Positions 9,385 through 19,600 of a stretch of DNA of 23,534 bases are shown here, piece after piece. Both the position numbers and the translations under genes were made by a program. This DNA comes from Silene noctiflora (Eukaryota; Streptophyta; Magnoliopsida; Caryophyllales; Caryophyllaceae): positions 1 to 23,534 of the forward strand of contig VHZZ01030278.1 in NCBI GenBank assembly GCA_009801015.1, read 5' to 3'. Below the pieces are notes generated by a model, which ran no database searches, was not told the origin of the DNA, and worked only from the letters and a program-made list of their open reading frames with translations. Each line of letters opens with the position of its first letter. Position 1 is the first letter of the stretch.

Positions 9385-11140
9385 TCTATGTCGGGGAGTA
9401 CCTAACATTTACCTTCGTTGACAAGAATGCACCTAAATTTTTTTGTTTGCCTAAAGGTACCAATTATTTTATGTCAGACTCACCGAAAAATACCAAACAC
9501 CAATGTTAAAAAGCCAGACTTTCTTCTTGACTAACGAAAAACATGTTTAAGGCCTTATTTTCCTCCTTACTCCCTTACTTAATAATAAATTTTCCATCTT
9601 AACCCCTTCTTCGTCTCCCCAACCAATCCTAGCCACATCCCTTCCTTCCAACCACAATCATCTACTCTCTTCTTTCGTCCACCTCCTTCACTTCCACCAT
9701 ACCATCCCATGTTCTTATTTTATCCACTTTATTTTCCTCTCCTCCAACACCCTCTCATCCTGAACATGCTAAAAAAGCCACCTAACTTTTCCACCACAGA
9801 CGAATTCGACACGAGAAAGAAAAATCAAACAAGCAATGTACCACTAAGATCTAGAGTTTTAAGGGGACAAAAGTAATGGAGACCTGCGTATGAATGGAGT
9901 TTTGAAAGGAACGATATAGGATAAAGATAGAGAATATGGAGAAGATGATTAAAGGTGAAGGTAAAAAGGTGAAGTTGAGTAGCAAAGAAAATGATGAAGA
10001 ACAAAAATGGAGATTGATAAGCATACAGTGAATTGCAATGGTTCTCGAAAGAGGAAGAAAAAGACTGAGATATTCGAGTTTAGTGGTGGCGATTGAAGAG
10101 GTAGTTGGTATTGGTGGGTGGAAAAGAGTGATTAATGATGATGGTCATCAGTTGTGGGAGAAGGGAGGATGAGGAGAGAATTAGTTAGGTTAGTGATAAA
10201 CAATTGTGGTTAGCCAATTATTTCAATCTCTAAAAATAACTATTTTCGATATATTACTTCACTAAAAGTGACTAGCAGTAACTAATTTCTTCACATACTA
10301 CCTTCTCAGGCACCTCTAGGGTTATATAAGGCACAAACTGCACAACTATTGCAACGGACACTTCTTTGCACCATGTGTCCAAAGGAATGGCTCGCCTATA
10401 TGCAAAACTAGTGAGGCACAAACCTACTAAAAAATGCAACTCTGCTCTTTTCTTTTACTACCTACATCAAACGGTCGAGTTGAAAACCAAAGTCGAAAAG
10501 GACAATATAAATGAGATGAGCTATTATTCTTCTCCCTACCCTACTAAAAATTTTGCATCTTACATTCCTTACGGTCCTTTAAATACCACACATCTAGTAA
10601 AATTAGTGGATCCACTTAGTCAAACCAGAGGTTTTCATTTTTCTACGTGGTATTCCTGCCTTTTTGAAGTTCTATTGTGTACTAAATTCTATACTTGACC
10701 TCAACAATTATTGATTATATCCTATAACTTGGTCTGTTAGTTTATCCATTAATCCACCCGTGAAGCCAATTACCCTTTAGCCCACCAATTAACGAACCCC
10801 ATAAACCCACCCAATAATCCATGAACTTCAACAAAAAAAATCCATAACCTACTATTATCACTTTACACTTCACATGGAGGGTAGGTATTTACAGTAGGTT
10901 GTATTTGCTAAAGATGGTTTGTTTTCACTATCATAACGAAGGGTGAGATGTGACAATGAAGGAGGGTTGTTAGTAGAGAAAGAGAGATTAAGGAGGGTTG
11001 AAGGGGATCATAGTAAAGACGTATGAACTATGAAGTTACAAGGTACGTGTTGGAATTTCAAAATCACAAGGGTACCACTTAGATAACTTAGTAAATCAGC
11101 AGTTGAAGGTACAACTTAGAAAACTGAACATTATTTCTTT
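9385..11140. mobile_element. Possible decayed Mutator-like foldback element
   Basis: Both ends, read inwards, show a similar order: taccttc, then a ggtacc a few dozen bases on, then after 100 bp or so a strongly CT-rich tract (left 9560-9790; right, on the - strand, about 11010 back to 10920). This resembles long degenerate terminal inverted repeats of Mutator-like elements. No transposase is visible and no target duplication was found. An open frame at 10366-10698 (110 codons, +) lies inside and matches no family I know. The element call is tentative. Confidence 0.28.
10366..10698 (+). other. Unrecognised 110-codon open frame
   Basis: Begins MHHVSKGMARLYAKL and is rich in K, S, T and Y. It has no signal peptide, membrane segment or known motif that I recognise, and no clear promoter. 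It sits inside the possible decayed transposon. I think it is most likely a chance open frame or a scrap of transposon sequence, not a gene. Confidence 0.15.
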
Positions 11141-11649
11141 TAGATGGACTTTTAGTACGTGAACTCTATATTTTTCGTTTATAGTTGCATAAATCAAATT
11201 GATTTTGTTGTTGTTGAGATGTTCTTTATTGCTATTGGATTTGGATTTCAGAAACTTAAAGTAGACTTGTTAAAAAATAAAATTCTGCAAAAAATTTGGT
11301 ATAGTTTTTTTTTTTTTACCATATGAGAGAAAAGGAGAGTGGGAAGACTAGGTTAAAAAATAGGTTTAATTGGAAAGTGGTTTACATTTTTGGATTTCTA
11401 GGGCTTACGCCAACCCGTGTTAGGTCGGGGGATTATAGCTTTGTAAACTTATGAAGATGCTGAGTTCTCAATTTATGGCTGAGGGAGTTGTATGTATTAA
11501 CTTGTGCACAAAAAAAGTGACCAAGTATCCTCTAAAGATGACTTGTATTAACTTGTGCACAAAGAACACAAGCCACGCAAGAGTAATAGATAAAGAATGT
11601 CAACATACATGGTAAATGGTCCCTACTATTTGATGATATTGTTGATTTA
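11141..11649. other. Non-coding stretch before the central MITE
   Basis: AT-rich, with a 13-T run near 11305-11317 and a repeat of gtattaacttgtgcacaaa at 11495-11513 and 11545-11563. No gene or RNA is seen. Confidence 0.5.
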
Positions 11650-11885
11650 GGCTCTGTTTGGCAAAACATTTCAGGTAGCTTATTTGACCAAAATTTCAGG
11701 TATCTGATTTTTTTTTTCAAGTGTTTGGCAAGTACATTATTTGACCGAATAAGCTACCAGGTAGCATTTCATTTCAGGTAGCTTATTTGGTCAAATAATG
11801 TACTTGCCAAACACTTGAAAAAAAAAATCAGATACCTGAAATTTTGGTCAAATAAGCTACCTGAAATGTTTTGCCAAACAGAGCC
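11650..11885. mobile_element. Tourist-like MITE spanning the palindrome centre
   Basis: The element runs from GGCTCTGTTTGGCA to TGCCAAACAGAGCC, 236 bp, and would fold back on itself along its whole length. It contains four copies of a motif like aggtagcttatttgacc: two on + (near 11673 and 11776) and two on - (near 11743-11760 and 11846-11862). The ends and the adjoining TTA resemble PIF/Harbinger-type Tourist MITEs of plants. The right flank reads TAA, the mirror of the left TTA, instead of repeating it, so no normal target duplication is visible. The family call is inference from the ends; a hAT-type MITE is possible. Confidence 0.55.
11747..11788. other. Palindrome centre: imperfect stem and 18-nt loop
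   Basis: Symmetry breaks only here. 11747 (g) faces 11788 (t), a mismatch that would be a G-T wobble in a folded single strand. 11748-11758 pairs perfectly with 11777-11787. 11759-11776 is an 18-nt asymmetric loop. There is no sequencing-adapter-like sequence at the junction; the loop and stem are made of the same motif (aggtagcttattt) as the surrounding MITE. This looks like a native hairpin at which the two arms were joined. Confidence 0.9.
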
Positions 11886-12394
11886 TAAATCAACAATATC
11901 ATCAAATAGTAGGGACCATTTACCATGTATGTTGACATTCTTTATCTATTACTCTTGCGTGGCTTGTGTTCTTTGTGCACAAGTTAATACAAGTCATCTT
12001 TAGAGGATACTTGGTCACTTTTTTTGTGCACAAGTTAATACATACAACTCCCTCAGCCATAAATTGAGAACTCAGCATCTTCATAAGTTTACAAAGCTAT
12101 AATCCCCCGACCTAACACGGGTTGGCGTAAGCCCTAGAAATCCAAAAATGTAAACCACTTTCCAATTAAACCTATTTTTTAACCTAGTCTTCCCACTCTC
12201 CTTTTCTCTCATATGGTAAAAAAAAAAAAACTATACCAAATTTTTTGCAGAATTTTATTTTTTAACAAGTCTACTTTAAGTTTCTGAAATCCAAATCCAA
12301 TAGCAATAAAGAACATCTCAACAACAACAAAATCAATTTGATTTATGCAACTATAAACGAAAAATATAGAGTTCACGTACTAAAAGTCCATCTA
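11886..12394. other. Mirror of the pre-MITE non-coding stretch
   Basis: Inverted copy of 11141-11649, including the 13-base homopolymer (A here) and the gtattaacttgtgcacaaa repeat on the - strand. No gene is seen. Confidence 0.5.
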
Positions 12395-14150
12395 AAAGAA
12401 ATAATGTTCAGTTTTCTAAGTTGTACCTTCAACTGCTGATTTACTAAGTTATCTAAGTGGTACCCTTGTGATTTTGAAATTCCAACACGTACCTTGTAAC
12501 TTCATAGTTCATACGTCTTTACTATGATCCCCTTCAACCCTCCTTAATCTCTCTTTCTCTACTAACAACCCTCCTTCATTGTCACATCTCACCCTTCGTT
12601 ATGATAGTGAAAACAAACCATCTTTAGCAAATACAACCTACTGTAAATACCTACCCTCCATGTGAAGTGTAAAGTGATAATAGTAGGTTATGGATTTTTT
12701 TTGTTGAAGTTCATGGATTATTGGGTGGGTTTATGGGGTTCGTTAATTGGTGGGCTAAAGGGTAATTGGCTTCACGGGTGGATTAATGGATAAACTAACA
12801 GACCAAGTTATAGGATATAATCAATAATTGTTGAGGTCAAGTATAGAATTTAGTACACAATAGAACTTCAAAAAGGCAGGAATACCACGTAGAAAAATGA
12901 AAACCTCTGGTTTGACTAAGTGGATCCACTAATTTTACTAGATGTGTGGTATTTAAAGGACCGTAAGGAATGTAAGATGCAAAATTTTTAGTAGGGTAGG
13001 GAGAAGAATAATAGCTCATCTCATTTATATTGTCCTTTTCGACTTTGGTTTTCAACTCGACCGTTTGATGTAGGTAGTAAAAGAAAAGAGCAGAGTTGCA
13101 TTTTTTAGTAGGTTTGTGCCTCACTAGTTTTGCATATAGGCGAGCCATTCCTTTGGACACATGGTGCAAAGAAGTGTCCGTTGCAATAGTTGTGCAGTTT
13201 GTGCCTTATATAACCCTAGAGGTGCCTGAGAAGGTAGTATGTGAAGAAATTAGTTACTGCTAGTCACTTTTAGTGAAGTAATATATCGAAAATAGTTATT
13301 TTTAGAGATTGAAATAATTGGCTAACCACAATTGTTTATCACTAACCTAACTAATTCTCTCCTCATCCTCCCTTCTCCCACAACTGATGACCATCATCAT
13401 TAATCACTCTTTTCCACCCACCAATACCAACTACCTCTTCAATCGCCACCACTAAACTCGAATATCTCAGTCTTTTTCTTCCTCTTTCGAGAACCATTGC
13501 AATTCACTGTATGCTTATCAATCTCCATTTTTGTTCTTCATCATTTTCTTTGCTACTCAACTTCACCTTTTTACCTTCACCTTTAATCATCTTCTCCATA
13601 TTCTCTATCTTTATCCTATATCGTTCCTTTCAAAACTCCATTCATACGCAGGTCTCCATTACTTTTGTCCCCTTAAAACTCTAGATCTTAGTGGTACATT
13701 GCTTGTTTGATTTTTCTTTCTCGTGTCGAATTCGTCTGTGGTGGAAAAGTTAGGTGGCTTTTTTAGCATGTTCAGGATGAGAGGGTGTTGGAGGAGAGGA
13801 AAATAAAGTGGATAAAATAAGAACATGGGATGGTATGGTGGAAGTGAAGGAGGTGGACGAAAGAAGAGAGTAGATGATTGTGGTTGGAAGGAAGGGATGT
13901 GGCTAGGATTGGTTGGGGAGACGAAGAAGGGGTTAAGATGGAAAATTTATTATTAAGTAAGGGAGTAAGGAGGAAAATAAGGCCTTAAACATGTTTTTCG
14001 TTAGTCAAGAAGAAAGTCTGGCTTTTTAACATTGGTGTTTGGTATTTTTCGGTGAGTCTGACATAAAATAATTGGTACCTTTAGGCAAACAAAAAAATTT
14101 AGGTGCATTCTTGTCAACGAAGGTAAATGTTAGGTACTCCCCGACATAGA
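12395..14150. mobile_element. Possible decayed Mutator-like element, mirror copy
   Basis: Inverted copy of 9385-11140 with the same weak evidence: matching inward order of taccttc, ggtacc and CT-rich tracts at both ends. Its 110-codon open frame falls at 12837-13169 on the - strand and is equally unconvincing as a gene. Confidence 0.28.
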
Positions 14151-14352
14151 GAAATACTTTTTCTAAAAAAAAAAAAAAAATTAGTGCTCACCCAATTCGA
14201 TGTGTTCAACACATATTCCTTTGTGGGTTATTCCAACATATTTTATACATTTTACTTTTGGTATGTTTTTTTAAATTTGAAATCACCAGAATGGCTCCCA
14301 CCCCCTTAAACCACCATATTCCTTTCCTTTAGAGTGAAATGGAAGTAATACC

Positions 14353-14519
14353 CCCAAATGACCTACAAGGCTTTTTTTCCTACTTCGTTTTAAGAGGCAT
14401 GCGTTGAGTGCATGTAAGCACAAACTCGTGTGAGGAGCTTGCCAAAGCGCTTCATTGTGCTTTAACTCCGCCTTGTAGATGAGGCATGAGTATTAAGGTG
14501 TCCCAAATGACCTACAAGG
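14353..14519 (-). mobile_element. Short retroposon-like insertion, mirror copy
   Basis: Inverted copy of 9016-9182: the 18-bp direct repeats lie at 14353-14370 and 14502-14519, with the tail T-rich on the + strand. Both arms carry the insertion at the same mirrored base, so it predates the duplication. Confidence 0.45.
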
Positions 14520-14934
14520 TTCTTTTATTGTGCTCTCTGTTTGCTAGAGTATCCCTAACTTTTACTCATTTACATGTTCGTCCTCCCTAAAATTTAAAAG
14601 GGTGTTCTTGCACAATTTTTGTAAGACAGTTTCTTTCCAAAAGTTGTACCCCTGGAGACTATGAGGTGTGCGCCTTATGCCTTGTTGCCTTAGGGCCTCT
14701 GGCGCCTTTTATCCTATTTATTGGTTTCACTTAATTATATGCAATCGTTTTAACAGAGTCTTCAGAATGTGTAGTTAAATATATTAAGGGTGCATGTGTT
14801 TTGGCATGCGTTAGAAAGCAAATGGAGTGTTTGGAGTTGAATGGAGGGAGTGTCTTCCAACTTTCAGATACAGCGTAATAAATAAGAATTATATTTGCAT
14901 ACTGTTTCGTTTTATTTCGTTATGTTGTGTTGTG

Positions 14935-15044
14935 TGTATGTAAAGAGGCATACAAGGCAAAGGCACTTTTTATATGAAAGGTTTTGAACTCACGTCAACA
15001 GAATGAACGCTCATCAAGTTTTCAAACTAAGCTAGTTGACATGT
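14935..15044 (-). mobile_element. Possible SINE remnant, mirror copy
   Basis: Inverted copy of 8491-8600 with box-A-like and box-B-like motifs on the - strand. Weak, as in the left arm. Confidence 0.25.
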
Positions 15045-16284
15045 TTATATCCTCTATCCAAAAATTAGTATAGGACAAGGAGTTCACTGGCTCCAATTCT
15101 TTTGGATCCAGGTAATTGGCATTTCCTTGAAATATCATTCAGAAAGAAGCTAGTACATAAATTCTTGTGACAAAACTTTGAAATGTTTGATTATTGTTTT
15201 TGAGGATATAAATTCTTGGTTTCTTTCTTGATTTCTTATCAATACTCTAATTACAAAGACATATGCTATCACACTTTATTACCTCTTCTGATCAGGTAAA
15301 TTTTCTTGCCACTTTTCTTGCAACTTCCATACCAAATTGGCTCCTTAGTCTTGAACACTGGTCACCATGTGTGAGAGTCATGTTGGGACTCTGTTCCTGT
15401 AAATTTTTTCCATAGTCAGTGCAACTGTAGCATTTCCGGCATAATAAATTTCAGCTGACAGTCTGTATACTGTGCCAGGTATGTAAGTTGTACTGCCATT
15501 TTTTTTAACTTTGTTTATTTACCTTAGGCAGAAACATTTCTTTGACTTTCCTGGAACTATGCTCAGAATCTTTTATTTCGTTGGACTGACAATGAAACTT
15601 ATTGTGCTCACTTGTCATTTGCATGATTAACTCGGGCATTTCTTAGTCGAATGATGAATATTATAGACTTGTAGCTTACTCATATATTTTCTGATATGAC
15701 GTTGCTTCTTTCTGTTACTTGCTCCTTCTACTTATACAGTGTTCCTACTAGTACCATTCTTATTACATATTGACCATTTTGAACTAAAAGAAAAAAAATT
15801 GGAGGCTATTTCTACATATTAATCCTGTGGCTGCGGCTTACACAGGCTCTAGAGTACATCTCTGTTATATTGTAAAGCCAAAGAAGAGAGAAAGCCTGGT
15901 TGCCTTTTTTGCTTAAACTCTATATTTTGAAAATCCATTAAGGTCTCCGTCCCCGAAATTTTTTTCACTACTTCATTCAGGCATTCACGGAATCTAATTT
16001 ACAAAACAAGTTCTTTTGTAGAAGCCATTCAAATTTTGTGCAAAGCGGTTTCTTGTTGATGACTGGATACTCATTCCTAGCTCTCAAAAACTATATGCTA
16101 TTTCCCCCAATCTCAACATTCTATTTTGTTAATTTCCTATCTGCTTTGCACTAAAATGCTCTTTTACTGAATTAGTTAGCAGAGATCTTTGGTAATTAAA
16201 TCATAAATGGGCCATGCTCAACCCAAGTTTATTCCGCTAAGGCTTTCTTTTTTAAAGAAGCAGAGATAAGTTACTCAAAAGCGA
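15045..16284. other. Non-coding flank, mirror copy
   Basis: Inverted copy of 7251-8490. No gene, RNA or clear repeat recognised. Confidence 0.6.
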
Positions 16285-16624
16285 ACACATAGCATGGTGT
16301 GCTTTCCTTTATTACCCTTTTTGAGGGTTTTCATAATGTTTTTGGTTTTGCCTCTCAACCTGATCTTAAATTTCCATCATTCACTAGCAAAATTTTTTTT
16401 TTTTCACATCGACACTATTTTTTATGAGACGGTCAGTGGTCTTTTACCAGCCAAAATAACAAAAGCATGGGATAGTAGGACAATTATATCAACTCCTTAT
16501 TCTCAAAAGGGAGCAAAGTGTAGTACAACAATAATAACAACAAATCCTTAGTCCCAAAAGGGAGCAGAGCATAGTAACCTTGCGAAATTGTCTTGAATAG
16601 TATTATTCAAGAACCCCATCTCTG
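16285..16624 (-). other. 3' UTR/flank of the right MADS copy
   Basis: Inverted copy of 6911-7250. Tandem units lie at 16490-16525 and 16541-16576, and the hairpin at 16592-16611. Both gene copies therefore end toward the palindrome centre. Confidence 0.45.
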
Positions 16625-19600
16625 CTAGTACAGCTGCAGTCTGCCAGTGAAGGAAAAAAACAAATTATTGGCGAGAATTTTGGGCCCAATCTTTGTAAAG
16701 ATGAATAAAAAAATGGATTGGATAGATTCTCATAGGTGGTATACCCCAACTTTATGGTGTTTGATGATTCGTCATTTTGCTGTTGTGGTAGTAGACTTAG
16801 TTGTAGCTGCATAGGTCCATTTGAGTCCCCCCCAACATATCTGCTGCTGCTAAGTATAGCATCTCTGTTAGAACCTTTTGTTTGGCTTTGATATACCTGA
16901 AAAGGAACTCGTGACATCCAAGTTGTTATTGTACACAATACCTGGTCATTGTGGAAGAAATCCTACCCATTACTAACCGACAAATACCTTATTGCTTAGT
17001 TTGATGTTCTCTTGGTGAATCAGATCTTTTCTCTTGTGCAACTTGGCATTTTCCTGGTGAATGAGCTTCTCCTGTAAGATTTAGCTTTCACATTTATGTA
17101 CTAATAACTTTCTTTGTTGATGTAACCATATAAACAAGAGTGGTATAATTTAACCTTTTCTTTTAGTTCCTGTATTTCGTTAAGCAATAGTTGATCCTGC
17201 AAAACAAAGGCAATGAGCTAATTATATATCAGACAAACTTTATCACCTTTTCTAACCTTATCTGTAGTACCTTCGTGGTACGAACTTCTCGTAAACTGAT
17301 TTCTAGTTGATTCTGGAGACTTTGTAGATCTTTAACGGTCAAACCTGAGAGATCTTCCCCCATTATTTGACTGCAACGTAAAACAAGGAAACTTCTCTTA
17401 TTAACTTGAATAAAAAATTCTTTACTTGGAAATATGATCTGTCTGACATGTAATGTGATTGTTTTATTTTATTTTCATCTGCTTCATTGTAGTAATAGAT
17501 TGCTAGGCTTTATTTCAAAATTGCTTCCGTTCCATCTTTGCCTATATGCATTAAATGGAACATTTGCTGTTTCAAATCAGGCTTGTCAGTTTTTTTAGCT
17601 TGCATTTGTCTTGGATAACTTTGACATTGCATCCTGAAACAATCTCAAGTTCTTAAATCCTAACTCCATAGTGTCATAGCTGCACAGTTGTTTCATAAAT
17701 AGTTTTTTCTCACTCGTCTAATTTGATATATACTCTGATAATTGTGATGTGCATGTTACTGGATTCGGTTTGTGAGCATGTTGTATGACAAAATGGGAAC
17801 TTTTGTTCTAATGGTTATTTTGTAAATTGTAAGCCAGAGTAGGAATTCTATCTACTTCAGTTTAAGTAAGCAGTAAATTGTAGCAAGGAGCAGGGATCAT
17901 ACCGATGCTTTTCTTGAAGAACGTTTAGCCGTTGCCTTAGGGTTAGAGCTTCATTTTGCCAATACTGTCAAGAAGATAATTCCGTTAACATGTTAAATTA
18001 TAGAAATCATGCATAGGTATCTATGTTACTCGGATATTCCGTATCCGATACGTATTTTGTCGGATACGATACGACACTTTGATACTTCATTTTAGATTAA
18101 AATATTGAAAATTTCGCACAAAATAGCCGTATCAGATACTCCGATACGTATTTTGTCGGATACGAGTAGACGAGTCCCCACAGTAACATAGATAGGTATG
18201 GGAAAGCTGGTATGTATCTATATGGGATGTTTGATTGGTTGAGTCACCATCGAGCCTTGTGGTGGACTACGGTTCAAGCACCTATAATTACATCATAAAT
18301 TTTCATATTTTAGAAAATGAAAAATCAATAGACATATCTATGTAGTTATTCATTGGTTGTTATCTTGGTGGACTTTTTTCTGATTTTCCCCTTATCTGTT
18401 TGATGTCATCACTGAGCAATGTTGGTGAACATTATATGGATTGAACTGGATTTGAGCTACATAATAATTGGATTAAATTTGAATCAAAAATTTTAAGTAC
18501 AACAGATTGTGAATTTGATATTGACTTGGTAGTCCAGTTCACATCCCTATCTCTATATTGCAAATGAAAAATACATGATTCCAGAAGGAGATTTGGTGGA
18601 TTGAAGTGGGGTGATGAAATTGTATTTGGGAAGTAGCCGTCCTTGAAATGGAATATGGATTACTTGGGCAGTTGGGCCTTTACGTTCCCATGATTTTTTT
18701 GTTCTTCTTCTTACTAGTATTTATAAGTTACCAACAATAAAGTTCACTGCGCTGCATGACTTCATGTTTTTGCTCGCCCATGACGGCAAATGTGCCAGTG
18801 CCTACTAAGTGTGTCAAAGCTAGAATTTTTATTCTTGTCATTTTGATCATGGATATCATTTAATTTAAAGTTACAAATTGGGGGCTTGAGGGATGTCCTT
18901 CTCGTAGATGTACATGGCTCACGCACAGCAGCTATTTTCTTCAGTTATATTGGGAATATCAGAATATAGAAGGAGAACTTAATGCAGTATACTATAAACA
19001 TTGTGTTTGAGAATAGAACTTTGAACATACCTTTATATCACTGTCTGGATTCACCAGTTGATTCTTTTCCTCTTTAGCTTTGTTGTAGCGGTCAATTACA
19101 GACTTCACGCTGGCAATGGAAATTCAAAGTGATTTCAGCATTCAGCAATATTGTATAGGACTTCTGGTGTAAGAAATGGTAGAATATGCTGCTTCGGTCC
19201 TTTCAGATGGATTTAAATGCACAACACTGAGAGTAACTGACTAGCAGGTATGTCCTAATCTCAATAGCAACATTGAGCAATGTAGTTAAAGGTGATTGAT
19301 TGTATGTTTGCATCTTTTCCTGTGCAAGTTTTTATTTTGACGAAATTGTTACTTTTAAGTGAAACTTTGCTGAAAGTACCCGTACTTGATTTCAATCTTC
19401 GAGTGTCTTGAGGTTCATTGAGGAATGTCTCCAGGGTCGGTGATAGTGAGTGCTTGGGTAGAGTAACAAATTTTTCTAAAGCTCAACTTGTCTTGTATGT
19501 AGATTCTAAGTGGTATTCTCAATTATCAAAAGAGCTAAATAGAGTTTTCAGGGATCATTCTCTGCCATCAATGATATGTGTTTGTTGGAAAATTTATGCC

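Larger units (their letters stand above)
1..11746 (+). repeat. Left arm of an 11.7-kb palindrome
   Basis: This arm is the reverse complement of 11789-23534. I checked both window ends, the centre, every mirrored reading frame (identical translations at mirrored positions) and three homopolymer runs: 16 T at 9355-9370, 12 A near 7131-7142 and 13 T near 11305-11317. No mismatch was seen outside the central 42 bases, but I did not align every base. The arm holds one complete MADS-box gene plus flanking repeats. The palindrome reaches both window edges, so its true outer limits are unknown. Confidence 0.97.

Noticed and set aside
9226-9408. 60-codon - strand frame
   Set aside because: It contains a lysine run coded by the 16-base homopolymer and has no family resemblance.
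11747-11788. Missed long-read adapter at the palindrome centre
   Set aside because: No adapter-like sequence is present; the loop consists of MITE-related motifs. A fold-back chimera without an adapter remains possible.
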